From Oscillospiraceae bacterium (lineage in GTDB: Bacteria; Bacillota; Clostridia; Oscillospirales; Oscillospiraceae): a DNA stretch of 64,000 nucleotides. The position numbers and the translations under genes were made by a program. Numbering within the stretch: position 1 is the stretch's first letter; each line of letters begins with the position of its first letter. Under the pieces are notes generated by a model, which made no database searches, was not told the origin of the DNA, and saw only the letters and a list, made by a program, of their open reading frames with translations. Of this stretch, positions 40,334-49,431 are shown one piece after another. The stretch is from NCBI GenBank assembly GCA_017406005.1, contig JAFQZI010000151.1, forward strand, positions 1 through 64,000. The letters run 5' to 3'.

Positions 40334-41626
40334 ATGTCTAATTATAAATTTGAAACTCTGCAACTTCACGTAGGCCAGGAACAAGCCGATCCCACTACAG
40401 ATGCACGGGCAGTTCCAATTTATCAGACTACATCTTATGTTTTCCACAACTCCGCACATGCCGCAGCTCGTTTTGGCCTGACTGATGCGGGAAACATTTA
40501 TGGGCGTCTCACAAACTCCACACAGGAGGTACTGGAAAAACGCATCGCGGCACTTGAAGGCGGTGTAGGTGCTCTGGCTCTTGCTTCCGGCGCAGCAGCT
40601 GTGACTTATGTTATCGAAGCTCTCGCACAAAAAGGAGATCATATTGTTGCGCAGAAGACCATCTACGGCGGCAGCTACAATCTGCTGGCACATACTCTCC
40701 CTCTTTACGGGATCGAGACCACTTTTGTGGATGCCCATAATCTGGAAGAAGTGACAGCCGCTATTCAGCCCAACACCAAAGCAATTTATCTGGAAACTCT
40801 CGGCAATCCAAACTCTGACATTCCGGATATCGATGCCATCGCACAGATCGCTCATGCCCATCAGATTCCGCTGGCAGTTGACAACACCTTCGGTACACCC
40901 TATTTGATTCGCCCCATTGAACATGGTGCAGATATTGTACTTCACTCCGCAACTAAGTTTATTGGCGGGCACGGTACCACGCTGGGCGGTATCGTGGTGG
41001 ACTCCGGACAATTTGACTGGAAATCAAGCGGGAAGTTTGCCCCGATCGCAGATCCCAACCCCAGCTATCATGGCATTTCCTTTGTCGATGCGGCCGGTCC
41101 TGCTGCTTTTATCACCTACCTGAGGGCCATTCTTCTGCGGGACACCGGTGCGGCAATCTCCCCCTTCAATGCTTTCCTTCTTCTGCAGGGTGTAGAAACC
41201 CTGTCGCTCCGTCTGGATCGGCATGCAGAGAACACCAAAAAGGTCGTGGAATTTCTAGCCGGGCATCCGCAAGTGGAAAAGGTTAATCATCCCTCCCTAC
41301 CGGAGCATCCGGATCACGCCCTGTATCAGAAGTATTTTCCGAACGGCGGTGCTTCCATTTTTACTTTTGATATCAAAGGCTGTCAAAAAGAAGCACATGC
41401 CTTCATTGACGCGCTGGAGATTTTCTCTCTGCTGGCGAACGTTGCAGATGTGAAAAGCCTGGTCATCCACCCGGCAACAACCACACACTCACAGCTATCT
41501 ACGGAAGAACTGGAAGATCAGGGTATCCACTCCAACACCATTCGCCTTTCCATCGGTACTGAGCACATTGATGATATCATAGCCGACCTGGAAAAAGGGT
41601 TTGCAGCAGCGGCAAATATCGAATAA
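40334..41626 (+). CDS. metY: O-acetylhomoserine sulfhydrylase (aminocarboxypropyltransferase)
   Basis: The ATG at 40334 has AAAGAGG 8 nt upstream; the 430-residue length is that of MetY rather than shorter MetB/MetC. It is a PLP enzyme with the cofactor lysine K208 in HSATKFIGGHG and the Tyr/Arg phosphate site in IYGRLTNST. It makes homocysteine from O-acetylhomoserine and sulfide (some members make cysteine from O-acetylserine). It is the first enzyme gene after the Cys/Met attenuator and heads an operon with a B3/4 protein, cysK and cysE, so sulfide assimilation into both amino acids is grouped here. Confidence 0.93.
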   Translation: MSNYKFETLQLHVGQEQADPTTDARAVPIYQTTSYVFHNSAHAAARFGLTDAGNIYGRLTNSTQEVLEKRIAALEGGVGALALASGAAAVTYVIEALAQKGDHIVAQKTIYGGSYNLLAHTLPLYGIETTFVDAHNLEEVTAAIQPNTKAIYLETLGNPNSDIPDIDAIAQIAHAHQIPLAVDNTFGTPYLIRPIEHGADIVLHSATKFIGGHGTTLGGIVVDSGQFDWKSSGKFAPIADPNPSYHGISFVDAAGPAAFITYLRAILLRDTGAAISPFNAFLLLQGVETLSLRLDRHAENTKKVVEFLAGHPQVEKVNHPSLPEHPDHALYQKYFPNGGASIFTFDIKGCQKEAHAFIDALEIFSLLANVADVKSLVIHPATTTHSQLSTEELEDQGIHSNTIRLSIGTEHIDDIIADLEKGFAAAANIE

Positions 41627-41638
41627 CAGGAGGAAGCA

Positions 41639-42319
41639 ATGGATTTCTATGTAGAACAGGCTGTGTTGGATGCAGGAGTTAAAATTATTTTTGCCACGGT
41701 CTGCGGGTTAGACAATCACGGCGAGGATCCGGAATGGGCTGCTTATCGTGAAAAACGGCTGGCGGAGCTTTCAGAGGAATACTCCGAGCTGGATGTGCAC
41801 ACTGATCCGATCCTGGAGGGTTTCAACCTCCTGCATGACAAAACAGGTGTAAAGCGGCGCAAAAATATACCAGCCAGCGAGAATCTGATCAAACTGCTCA
41901 AAAAAAACCACGGCATGTTCTATATCAATCAGGCAGTGGATATCTACAACCTTATCTCCCTGGAGAGTAAACTTGCCCTCGGTGCGCACAACATTGATCA
42001 AGTCGAAGGTGATGTCACACTTCGTTTCACCGACGGCAGTGAGCGATTTGTCCCCATTGGTCAGACGGAACCTGTTCCGGTTGCTCCGCATGAGTACAGC
42101 TACTGCGACGATGCAAACGAGGTACTCTGCCGGCTGGAAATCCGACAGGTAGAAAAGACCAAGGTGGACGAATCTGCACAGAACATTTTTTACATTGTGC
42201 AGGGTAATGAGGCAACCCCTTATGAGCTGTTGTATGAAACTGCTTATAAAATCATTGATATGACGACAAAATACTGCGGAGGCGTCGGATCAGTTATCAC
42301 CCCAACTCTCCGTGCTTAA
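41639..42319 (+). CDS. Stand-alone B3/4 domain protein (tRNA-editing-like)
   Basis: The 226-residue protein has the B3/4 fold motif [20 protein letters not shown] and the strand pattern [18 protein letters not shown], as in the editing module of phenylalanyl-tRNA synthetase beta subunits. There is no synthetase catalytic domain. Free B3/4 proteins may hydrolyse mis-charged tRNAs or bind amino acids. Its place between metY and cysK, under a leader that reads Cys/Met tRNA charging, suggests a role in checking tRNA charged with cysteine, homocysteine or a related amino acid. This is an inference. The Shine-Dalgarno is CAGGAGG. Confidence 0.75.
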   Translation: MDFYVEQAVLDAGVKIIFATVCGLDNHGEDPEWAAYREKRLAELSEEYSELDVHTDPILEGFNLLHDKTGVKRRKNIPASENLIKLLKKNHGMFYINQAVDIYNLISLESKLALGAHNIDQVEGDVTLRFTDGSERFVPIGQTEPVPVAPHEYSYCDDANEVLCRLEIRQVEKTKVDESAQNIFYIVQGNEATPYELLYETAYKIIDMTTKYCGGVGSVITPTLRA

Positions 42320-42333
42320 AGGAGCTGAATTCT

Positions 42334-42360
42334 ATGGTTCTTTTAACCAAACGATGTTGA
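42334..42360 (+). CDS. Possible 8-aa mini-leader ending in Cys, before cysK
   Basis: ATG at 42334, with AAAGGAG 9 nt upstream right after the B3/4 stop, opens the frame MVLLTKRC and stops. The last codon is Cys (TGT). It could be a translated spacer that holds a ribosome when Cys-tRNA is scarce, or chance. No clear terminator follows in the remaining 65 nt before cysK. Confidence 0.3.
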   Translation: MVLLTKRC

Positions 42361-42425
42361 CCTTTCCTGAATACCGACTTTTTAAAAATGATGAAAAACA
42401 TATAAATAATCAGGAGGAAAACATC

Positions 42426-43358
42426 ATGTCTAACATTTATACATCCGCTGATCAGCTGATCGGAAAGACCCCGCTGCTGGAGCTCACGAATATAGAGAAA
42501 GAGGAAAGACTGGAAGCCACAATCCTCGCCAAACTGGAATACTTCAACCCCGCAGGATCCGTTAAGGACCGCATCGCCAAAGCTATGATTGACGACGCCG
42601 AGGCGAAAGGCCTGCTCAAAGAAGGCTCTGTCCTCATCGAGCCGACCTCCGGCAACACCGGCATCGGTCTTGCCTCTGTGGCGGCTGCGAGAGGCTATCG
42701 TATCATTATCGTCATGCCGGAAACCATGAGTGTAGAGCGCAGACAGCTGATGAAAGCTTACGGCGCAGAGCTGGTGCTCACTGAGGGTTCGAAGGGTATG
42801 AAAGGCGCTATCGCCAAAGCCGATGAGCTGGCAAAGGAAATCCCCAACGCCTTTATTCCCGGTCAATTTATTAATCCCGCCAACCCCGCCGTCCACAAAG
42901 CAACGACCGGGCCGGAGATCTGGGCAGACACCGACGGAAAGGTAGACATCTTTGTTGCCGGCGTTGGGACCGGAGGCACGATCACGGGTGTGGGCGAATA
43001 TCTCAAGGAGCAAAATCCTGCGGTTAAAGTTGTAGCGGTGGAGCCTGCCGGTTCGCCTGTCCTCTCTAAGGGCACAGCCGGTTCGCACAAGATTCAGGGC
43101 ATCGGCGCAGGTTTTGTCCCGGATGTTTTGAACACCACCGTGTATGATGAGATCATCGCTGTGGAGAACGAGGATGCTTTTGCGGCAGGAAGAAAGATCG
43201 GCCGCGCAGAAGGCGTACTGGTCGGAATCTCCTCCGGCGCTGCGGTCTGGGCCGCGATCCAGCTTGCCAGGCGCCCGGAAAACAAGGGCAAAACAATCGT
43301 CGCCCTTCTGCCGGATACCGGTGACCGCTACCTGTCAACACCGCTGTTTGCCGAGTAA
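42426..43358 (+). CDS. cysK: Cysteine synthase (O-acetylserine sulfhydrylase)
   Basis: The ATG at 42426 follows CAGGAGG by 8 nt and yields 310 residues, typical for CysK. The PLP lysine is K47 in [21 protein letters not shown] binds the amino-acid carboxylate and the phosphate loop is GTGGTITG. The enzyme makes cysteine from O-acetylserine and sulfide. Serine acetyltransferase, which supplies its substrate and may form the cysteine synthase complex with it, is encoded 3 nt downstream. Confidence 0.96.
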   Translation: MSNIYTSADQLIGKTPLLELTNIEKEERLEATILAKLEYFNPAGSVKDRIAKAMIDDAEAKGLLKEGSVLIEPTSGNTGIGLASVAAARGYRIIIVMPETMSVERRQLMKAYGAELVLTEGSKGMKGAIAKADELAKEIPNAFIPGQFINPANPAVHKATTGPEIWADTDGKVDIFVAGVGTGGTITGVGEYLKEQNPAVKVVAVEPAGSPVLSKGTAGSHKIQGIGAGFVPDVLNTTVYDEIIAVENEDAFAAGRKIGRAEGVLVGISSGAAVWAAIQLARRPENKGKTIVALLPDTGDRYLSTPLFAE

Positions 43359-43361
43359 AAA

Positions 43362-44234
43362 ATGGACAACACGACGTCCCTTTTGATCCGGCATACCGTC
43401 CAGGCACTTGAAGATACCGCCGAGGATCGGCAACTTGACGATCGTCGCGGTCTGCGCCTGGAAGTGGAACGCCTGACCGATCTGCTGATCGACGTGCTCT
43501 TTCCCCGCTTTGCTTCATCCGAGACTTCAAGAGAAGCCCGTTTGGAACAGACTGTCGAGTTGTTGGAACATACGCTTGAAAGGATATCCTCTTCCCTCCG
43601 ATCGGAGGAAATTGTCCGCTCACTTCTTGAAAATCTTCCGGAGGTCGAACGGCAGCTGAAATCGGATCTGGTCGCTGCCTATCAGGGCGATCCCGCTGCA
43701 AAAAGCATCGATGAGGTCATTCTCTGTTATCCGGCTTTTACGGCCATCAGCACCTATCGTCTTGCCCACATCCTGTACCGGGAGAATGTACCTCTCCTGC
43801 CGCGCATGATGACGGAATATGCCCACCGCCTGACCGGGATCGACATTCATCCCGGGGCATCCATCGGCGATTCCTTCTTCATCGATCACGGGACCGGTGT
43901 GGTGATCAGAGAAACAACGACCATCGGCACAAATGTCAAGCTGTATCAGCACGTCACTCTGGGTGCCAAAAGCTTTGAAGTCGGAGAGGACGGAACACTC
44001 GTCAAGGGAATCAAGCGGCACCCGGACATTGGAGATCGTGTCGTCATCTATTCGGGTGCCACGATTCTGGGCGGAGAAACGCAGATCGGAAATGATTGCA
44101 TCATCGGCGGCAGCGTGTGGCTGACACATTCGATCCCTGCCGGAAAAATGGTTTTGGCCCGGGCGGCTGTAACGGATGCACCTCTTACGAAAGAACTAAT
44201 GACATGTCCCATTCTGGACTGCTCTATGCTTTGA
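43362..44234 (+). CDS. cysE: Serine O-acetyltransferase
   Basis: The 290-residue protein has an N-terminal helical region and a left-handed beta-helix of hexapeptide repeats from about 170, including GIDIHPGASIGDSFFIDHGTGVVI (split for position: residues about 158-181) with the catalytic His, and GGSVWLTHSIPAG. It acetylates serine for cysteine synthesis. The start ATG follows the cysK stop after 3 nt without its own Shine-Dalgarno, implying translational coupling. The C-terminus ends CPILDCSML, not the -Ile tail that inserts into CysK in many species, so complex formation is uncertain. Confidence 0.93.
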   Translation: MDNTTSLLIRHTVQALEDTAEDRQLDDRRGLRLEVERLTDLLIDVLFPRFASSETSREARLEQTVELLEHTLERISSSLRSEEIVRSLLENLPEVERQLKSDLVAAYQGDPAAKSIDEVILCYPAFTAISTYRLAHILYRENVPLLPRMMTEYAHRLTGIDIHPGASIGDSFFIDHGTGVVIRETTTIGTNVKLYQHVTLGAKSFEVGEDGTLVKGIKRHPDIGDRVVIYSGATILGGETQIGNDCIIGGSVWLTHSIPAGKMVLARAAVTDAPLTKELMTCPILDCSML

Positions 44235-44278
44235 GTCATATCGCAAATGGAGCATACTTCTTCCCCTTTTGACCAATA

Positions 44279-44315
44279 AATCCTCTGTATCGAACGGAAA
44301 ATGATACAGAGGATT
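44279..44315. other. 13-bp hairpin after cysE
   Basis: AATCCTCTGTATC (44279-44291) pairs perfectly with GATACAGAGGATT (44303-44315). There is no T-run, so it is probably an mRNA 3'-end stabiliser ahead of the true terminator. Confidence 0.6.
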
Positions 44316-44345
44316 GCCTTAGAGGGAAACATCCCAAAGGCAGCG

Positions 44346-44372
44346 GAGCGGTTCATCACCGCTCTGTTTTTT
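44346..44372 (+). terminator. Terminator of the metY-cysE operon
   Basis: GAGCGG (44346-44351) pairs with CCGCTC (44359-44364), followed by TG and six Ts. Confidence 0.85.
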
Positions 44373-44473
44373 ATATGTTTATACGCGGGAAGATTTGTTT
44401 TGTCATGCGGTTTTCATGGAAATCACCGCCAGTTGAACTTTCACAGAGGCTTCCTTATCCCTGTATTCTGTGG

Positions 44474-44479
44474 TATAAT
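44474..44479 (+). promoter_or_regulatory. Extended -10 promoter of the MFS gene
   Basis: TGG immediately followed by TATAAT forms an extended -10 element about 20-35 nt upstream of the possible starts. No good -35 is seen. The remainder of 44373-44470 shows no other feature. Confidence 0.55.
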
Positions 44480-44500
44480 CTTTCACAATAACGAGAAATT

Positions 44501-45652
44501 TTGGGGGGATGCAATATTCGGGAAAGACAATATCATGCCGGAATGGCTGCCTTTTTTCTAAATGGTATTTGCGCGATTTCTGCAGGGATTATTGTAAGCA
44601 TCCTGCATGACAGGTACCAGTTTAACTACGGATTCTCCGGCACACTGATTTCTATGATGAGCATCGGTAATATGGCTGCCCTCTTAGCTTCCGGAGTGCT
44701 CCCCGGTTTCATCGGAGAAAGAGATACAACCCTGCTGCTTTGCAGCGGTTATGCTCTGGGCTACCTGCTAATGGCTCTGACGGGAAGCCCTGCTGTACTG
44801 CTAACAGCATTCCTTCTTGCGGGACTTGCAAAAGGCTGCGGTGCAAACATATGCACAAATCTTGTAGGCAACAACACCGACAACAGACCAAAGGCAATGA
44901 TCCTCATGAACGCCTGGTTTGCCTTCGGAGCGCTGATCTGTCCCTTTCTGATCTCTCTGCTTCAGAAGCAGAATGAGCTTCTGCCGATGATCGGCATCAG
45001 TATTTCAGGATTATGCATGTGGATGACCTTCCTTTACGCACGAATACCGGGAAGAAGATTTGCGTCGGGTGTAAAGAAAAATAAAACTGAATACTCCTTC
45101 CTGAGAAGCGCGGCCTTTTGGATTCCAACCATGCTGCTGTTTTGCCAGAATGCTGCGGAATATACGGTAAACGGCTGGGTTGTCACTTATTATAAAAATG
45201 AGCAGATTCTGAACGGCACACTGGCAGCTTATACGATTACCGTACAGTGGGCATTGACGCTGATTGCCCGTTTGATACTGGCCTTTGGGGTGAAAATAAA
45301 CCGCCCCTACAAAGCTATGTCTATAATGGGCGTCGGGCTGACGTTCATGTATCTTTTGCTCCTGCAGATGCGAACCGCAATTCCGGCGCTGATTGCACTG
45401 GGACTTTTCTCTTTCTCTCTGGCGGGCATATATCCCCTTGCAGTCGCAAGTATCGGGGAAATGACAAGCTCAGCAAGCGTGGGTCTGATGCTGGCTTTCG
45501 GAGGAATCGGCGGAATCATCTTCCCGTGGATCGTCGGAATCGTTGCGGATGCGGCCGGCTTACGGAGCGGAATGACGATCAATCTGATTCCATGCGCCGG
45601 AATCATTTTTTTCCCGCTGCTTATTTCCTTTAAGAACGCTTCCCAAAGATAA
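44501..45652 (+). CDS. Major facilitator superfamily transporter
   Basis: The 12-helix protein (up to 383 aa) begins close to the first membrane helix (MAAFFLNGICAISAGIIVSI). The signature loop between helices 2 and 3 is GFIGERDTTLLL, and another charged loop follows helix 8. The start is unclear. TTG at 44501 lacks a ribosome site; ATT at 44516 has GGGGGG 7 nt upstream in the same frame; ATG at 44543 has none. The YtoI-like gene shows the same GGGGGG plus ATT pattern. The substrate is unknown; the gene follows the cysteine operon but has its own promoter. Confidence 0.82.
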   Translation: MGGCNIRERQYHAGMAAFFLNGICAISAGIIVSILHDRYQFNYGFSGTLISMMSIGNMAALLASGVLPGFIGERDTTLLLCSGYALGYLLMALTGSPAVLLTAFLLAGLAKGCGANICTNLVGNNTDNRPKAMILMNAWFAFGALICPFLISLLQKQNELLPMIGISISGLCMWMTFLYARIPGRRFASGVKKNKTEYSFLRSAAFWIPTMLLFCQNAAEYTVNGWVVTYYKNEQILNGTLAAYTITVQWALTLIARLILAFGVKINRPYKAMSIMGVGLTFMYLLLLQMRTAIPALIALGLFSFSLAGIYPLAVASIGEMTSSASVGLMLAFGGIGGIIFPWIVGIVADAAGLRSGMTINLIPCAGIIFFPLLISFKNASQR

Positions 45653-45746
45653 GGAAAGGATGGATTCATCGTAATTAGTCCGTCTGTATGCGTTGGGAAC
45701 CCATAACGGATACTCTCGATCAATAAGATTTAAGGAGGAGAAGAAA

Positions 45747-47501
45747 TTGGATATTCAGGATATCATCATCCTGTTGGGCGGCGTGGCACTGTTTTTGTTT
45801 GGCATGTCGCTGATGGGCGAGGGTTTGAAAAAAGTAGCCGGAAACAGAATGGAGCTGGTACTTTATCGCCTTTCCAGTACGCCCGTTCGTGGTGTTTTTC
45901 TGGGAACAGGCGTCACAGCCATCATTCAATCGAGCTCAGCCACCTCAGCCATGGTAGTCGGCTTTGTGAACTCCGGTATGATGAAGCTGTCCCAGGCTCT
46001 CCCTGTCATTGAAGGAGCATTGATCGGCACCAGCATCACCGGCTGGATCCTGTGTCTTTCCAGTCTGCAAGGCGCGGGATGGGTAACGATCCTGTCCGCT
46101 TCAACGCTCGCAGCCATTGTTGCCGTTGCAGGCATTATTCTTCGGATGTTTTCAAAAAAGCAGATCCGACGTCATGCCGGCGAGATCATGCTGGGATTTT
46201 CGGTTTTGATGTTTGGCATGCAGACAATGAGCGGTGCTGTAGAGCCCTTAAAGGAAAGCGCTACCTTCATTGAGCTTATGACCAGCTTCTCTCACCCGCT
46301 GATTGGCATCCTGGTTGCTGCAGTGTTTACTGCAATTCTACAGAGTGCTTCTGCTGCAATCGGTATTCTGCAGGCACTCAGCATGACCGGTGCAATCAGC
46401 TTTGCGGTTGCCTGGCCTATGATTCTGGGTATCGGCATCGGGTCTGCTGCTCCGGTGCTGCTGTCAGCAATCGGAGCGAAATCCGACGGTCGCCGTGTTG
46501 CGCTGTTGTTCCTTCTCATTGAGTTGATTGCCGCTACTGTTTTTGCTGTTCTTTACTATGGGGCGGATGCGTTGTTTCATTTTGGGTTCGGCAGCCTTGT
46601 CATGAACCCGGTTCTGATCGCTGCGATTAACACGGGCTTCCGTGTATTGAGCATTGCAATGATTCTCCCCTTCAACCGTGCCCTGATTGCTCTGACCGAG
46701 CGCCTGATCCGTACCAGTGAGGATGAAGCTCTGGCTAATGCATCGCTGGACCGTCTGGATGAACGTTTTCTTGCTCACCCGGCACTGGCTGTGGAGCAAA
46801 GCCGTCTGACTACGAATGACATGCTTGAAACCTCACGCCAGAATCTAATGGAAGCTCTCTCCCTGCTGGTCAATTACAGCGATGAAAGCTTTTCCGCTGT
46901 GGAAGCGCGTGAAGATCGCGTCGACCAGTATGAAGATAAGATCGGCAGTTATCTGGTGCGCCTGAACTCTATGGAACTCAGCCGTTCACAGAGTATTGAG
47001 GTCTCCAAAATTTTGCACACACTCAGCGACTTTGAACGTATCAGCGACCATGCAATGAATATCGCGGAGACCGCTCGGGAGATACATGAGAAGAAAATTC
47101 ACTTCTCTGAACAAGGCCAGATTGAATTGAACGTACTGCTGCAGGCAATCTACGAAGTCCTGCGCCTTTCCTTCAACGCTTTCTCCGCAAATGATACCAG
47201 CCTCGCCTTTCGTGTTGAACCGCTGGAGGAGCACATTGACGAGCTGTGTGACGAGATGAAGAATCACCATGTCGAGCGTCTGCAGACCGGTGTCTGCTCC
47301 ATCGACATCGGCTTTGTTTACAATGATCTGCTGACGAATCTCGAGCGTGTGGCTGACCACTGCTCAAACGTTGCTCTTGCCGTAATCGAGACAGAAGAGA
47401 ACACATTTGATGCACACGACTATGTGATCCGCGTGCGTGAACAGAGAGAGCACCATTTCGATACCTATTACAATGAATACTGCGAGAGATTTGTGATATA
47501 A
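45747..47501 (+). CDS. Na/Pi-cotransporter family protein (NptA/YjbB type) with PhoU-like tail
   Basis: The start is the TTG at 45747 with TAAGGAGG 8 nt upstream, making 584 residues. The membrane part (1-320) carries the two inverted repeats with QSSSATSAM and QSASAAIGI. The C-terminal third (about 350-560) is a helical PhoU-like domain. In this family the transporter exports or imports phosphate with sodium, and the PhoU domain controls it. Polyphosphate and CotH genes lie 5 kb away, so phosphate homeostasis may be a local theme. A terminator follows. Confidence 0.88.
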   Translation: MDIQDIIILLGGVALFLFGMSLMGEGLKKVAGNRMELVLYRLSSTPVRGVFLGTGVTAIIQSSSATSAMVVGFVNSGMMKLSQALPVIEGALIGTSITGWILCLSSLQGAGWVTILSASTLAAIVAVAGIILRMFSKKQIRRHAGEIMLGFSVLMFGMQTMSGAVEPLKESATFIELMTSFSHPLIGILVAAVFTAILQSASAAIGILQALSMTGAISFAVAWPMILGIGIGSAAPVLLSAIGAKSDGRRVALLFLLIELIAATVFAVLYYGADALFHFGFGSLVMNPVLIAAINTGFRVLSIAMILPFNRALIALTERLIRTSEDEALANASLDRLDERFLAHPALAVEQSRLTTNDMLETSRQNLMEALSLLVNYSDESFSAVEAREDRVDQYEDKIGSYLVRLNSMELSRSQSIEVSKILHTLSDFERISDHAMNIAETAREIHEKKIHFSEQGQIELNVLLQAIYEVLRLSFNAFSANDTSLAFRVEPLEEHIDELCDEMKNHHVERLQTGVCSIDIGFVYNDLLTNLERVADHCSNVALAVIETEENTFDAHDYVIRVREQREHHFDTYYNEYCERFVI

Positions 47502-47521
47502 CACGACACTCTCACGTTAAT

Positions 47522-47573
47522 AAAACTCCTGAAACAGCATTTGGTTACTTACCTTGTCTGCTTCAGGAGTTTT
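47522..47573. terminator. Bidirectional terminator
   Basis: A 12-bp stem AAAACTCCTGAA/TTCAGGAGTTTT with a 28-nt loop lies between the convergent NptA-like and ECF genes. Confidence 0.75.
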
Positions 47574-47601
47574 GCTGTTTTTTCCTTTTTTTCAGGTCAC
47601 T

Positions 47602-48135
47602 TCAACCGGCAGAATCTTCCGGGAAATAGCGGTGATACAGTTTGACGATGCCGCACTTCCAGCAGAGCAGAAGAGCAAAGACGGAGCCGACAGCTGTCTG
47701 CATCACCTGGAACGGGAATTTCGCAACCGCATAAGCCGGTGTGCTGTAAATATAGGCACGGCCGATCGTATATCCCGTAAAAGTGATAATCCAGCCCAGA
47801 ACCGCGCCGACGATAGAACCCCTTTCCTGATGCCGTGCGAAATACTTATGCACGCAGAGGGAAATCACAACAGCCTGCAGGCCATGCACTACAAGAGAGA
47901 CAAACATCGGTGCGGGATAAAAAAGCATATCGCCGATGAATGCACCGACCCCGCCTACCAGAAAGGCACTGAAAGGATCCAGCAGGACAGCTGCCGTGAC
48001 AATAATCACATCATTGAGATACATATGACCGCCGGGCACCGGGATGCTCAGCACACTGGTGCTCATAATAATATTCATTGCCATCAGCAGGGCTGTAATG
48101 GTCATTTTACGAACAGAAAACCGGCTTTCACTCAT
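47602..48135 (-). CDS. ECF transporter S component (substrate-binding membrane subunit)
   Basis: The ATG at 48133-48135 has GGAG 8 nt upstream, giving 177 residues with about six hydrophobic segments. The N-terminal VRKMTITALLMAMNIIM and the loop HMYLNDVIIVTAAVLLDP are typical of ECF-type S components, which bind a vitamin or metal and share a common energising module. The Ala motif for docking the T component is in the first helix. No ATPase or T subunit is nearby. No riboswitch was recognised upstream, so the substrate is unknown. Confidence 0.82.
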   Translation of the reverse strand: MSESRFSVRKMTITALLMAMNIIMSTSVLSIPVPGGHMYLNDVIIVTAAVLLDPFSAFLVGGVGAFIGDMLFYPAPMFVSLVVHGLQAVVISLCVHKYFARHQERGSIVGAVLGWIITFTGYTIGRAYIYSTPAYAVAKFPFQVMQTAVGSVFALLLCWKCGIVKLYHRYFPEDSAG

Positions 48136-48166
48136 CAAAACCACTCCTCTCTCTAAGAGCAGTTTG

Positions 48167-48195
48167 ATTATATACCTATTCTGGTCTTATTTCTA
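48167..48195 (-). promoter_or_regulatory. Promoter of the ECF S-component gene
   Basis: On the minus strand TAGAAA (48190-48195), a 17-nt spacer and a perfect TATAAT (48167-48172) lie 32 nt upstream of the ATG. Confidence 0.6.
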
Positions 48196-48222
48196 TAGCC
48201 AGTTTTACACTTTTTTATAAGG

Positions 48223-49431
48223 TCAGTTTGCTTCGCAGGGCAACTGAACATAAAAAGAATTCACACCGTTGCGGCTTTCTGCCCAGATCTTCCCCTTATG
48301 CGCCGTTACAATTCTTTCTGCAATTGCCAAACCCAGACCGTAACTGTGGTTCATGCTTCTGGCTTTATCCACCCGATAAAACCGGCGGAAGATCTTCTTC
48401 AGATCCTCAGCGCTGATTTCTTCCCCCTCATCCGATACCTCCAGAAGGGCGAAACGGCCTTTGCGGGAAAGCCTGACCGTTGTTACGGCATTTTCACGGC
48501 AATATTTCTGCGCATTGTCCAGCAGGATTTCCACCATCTGACGAAGCTTTGTCCCATCGCCGCGGACAAAGATACCATTCTCGATCTCCGGCTGCAAAGT
48601 GAGCCCCTTTTCAAAGAAAACCGCTTCAAAAAGCATAATCGAATCATTGACCGCATTGCTCCAGTCAACTCTCTGAAAAGTTTTTGTCTGTGCGGTGTCA
48701 TCTGCCCGGGTAAGCATCAGCATCTCTTCGATCAGCCCGCGCATCTGCTGCCCCATTGTCTGAATGGAAGAGGCAAAGCGGGCATGCTCTGCTTCCCCGT
48801 ATCCTCCGTTCTGGAGAAGTTCCGCATTGGTGAGGATAACGGTCAGCGGTGTTTTCAGCTCGTGCGAGGCATCCGCAACAAACTGCTTTTGTTGTTCCCA
48901 TGCCTGTGCCACAGGGCGCACCGCCCAGCCGGACAGCAGAATACTGACAACGAGGAACAGCCCCAGCCCTGCAAGCCCAATTAAAACGCAGCTTGTGATC
49001 AGGCCTTTCATAGCCCGCATTTCACTGGTGATGTCCGAGAAGACATAAACATTCTCTGACGGCCTCTCATGGCGCAGATAGCGCAGATGATAGGAATCTA
49101 TGGTCCCTGTCTCACCCTCTCCGGAATCCGCAGCCTCGATCAGCCCGTACAGCAGCTCTTCATCGGAAAGATCATAGTACCCGCCCACGCAGGAAAGGAT
49201 CTCCCCTTCCTTGCTCACGGTTATCCTGAAAAACGGCAGGTTCATATCCGATGAATCTGCCGGAAGAGCGGGAGTTCTCGGCCTAAGCGCGATCTCCCGC
49301 ATCATCTGGATGTTATCTCTTTCTATCTGCGCTCTGGTGAAAACGAGCACCAGCCCGAGCATCAACCCCAGCAGCACCAGAACGATCACCATGATGGTCA
49401 GGATAAATTTCAGCCGGAGCTTCCTGATCAT
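48223..49431 (-). CDS. Sensor histidine kinase
   Basis: The 402-residue kinase has two membrane helices (about 8-32 and 145-168) flanking a 110-residue extracellular sensor domain, then a HAMP-like linker. The phosphorylated histidine is H190 in FVADASHELKTPL. The N box (ILLDNAQKYC) and the G boxes (DEGEEIS, YGLGLAIAE) are present. It overlaps the response-regulator gene by 4 nt (ATGA). The operon carries CotH and VTC genes, so the signal is probably at the cell envelope. Candidate targets share TTTCAG repeats (see regulatory features). Confidence 0.94.
   Translation of the reverse strand: MIRKLRLKFILTIMVIVLVLLGLMLGLVLVFTRAQIERDNIQMMREIALRPRTPALPADSSDMNLPFFRITVSKEGEILSCVGGYYDLSDEELLYGLIEAADSGEGETGTIDSYHLRYLRHERPSENVYVFSDITSEMRAMKGLITSCVLIGLAGLGLFLVVSILLSGWAVRPVAQAWEQQKQFVADASHELKTPLTVILTNAELLQNGGYGEAEHARFASSIQTMGQQMRGLIEEMLMLTRADDTAQTKTFQRVDWSNAVNDSIMLFEAVFFEKGLTLQPEIENGIFVRGDGTKLRQMVEILLDNAQKYCRENAVTTVRLSRKGRFALLEVSDEGEEISAEDLKKIFRRFYRVDKARSMNHSYGLGLAIAERIVTAHKGKIWAESRNGVNSFYVQLPCEAN

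Noticed and set aside
42360-42385. Possible internal promoter before cysK (TTGACC then TTTTAA)
   Set aside because: The -10 match is poor; cysK is more simply part of the metY transcript.
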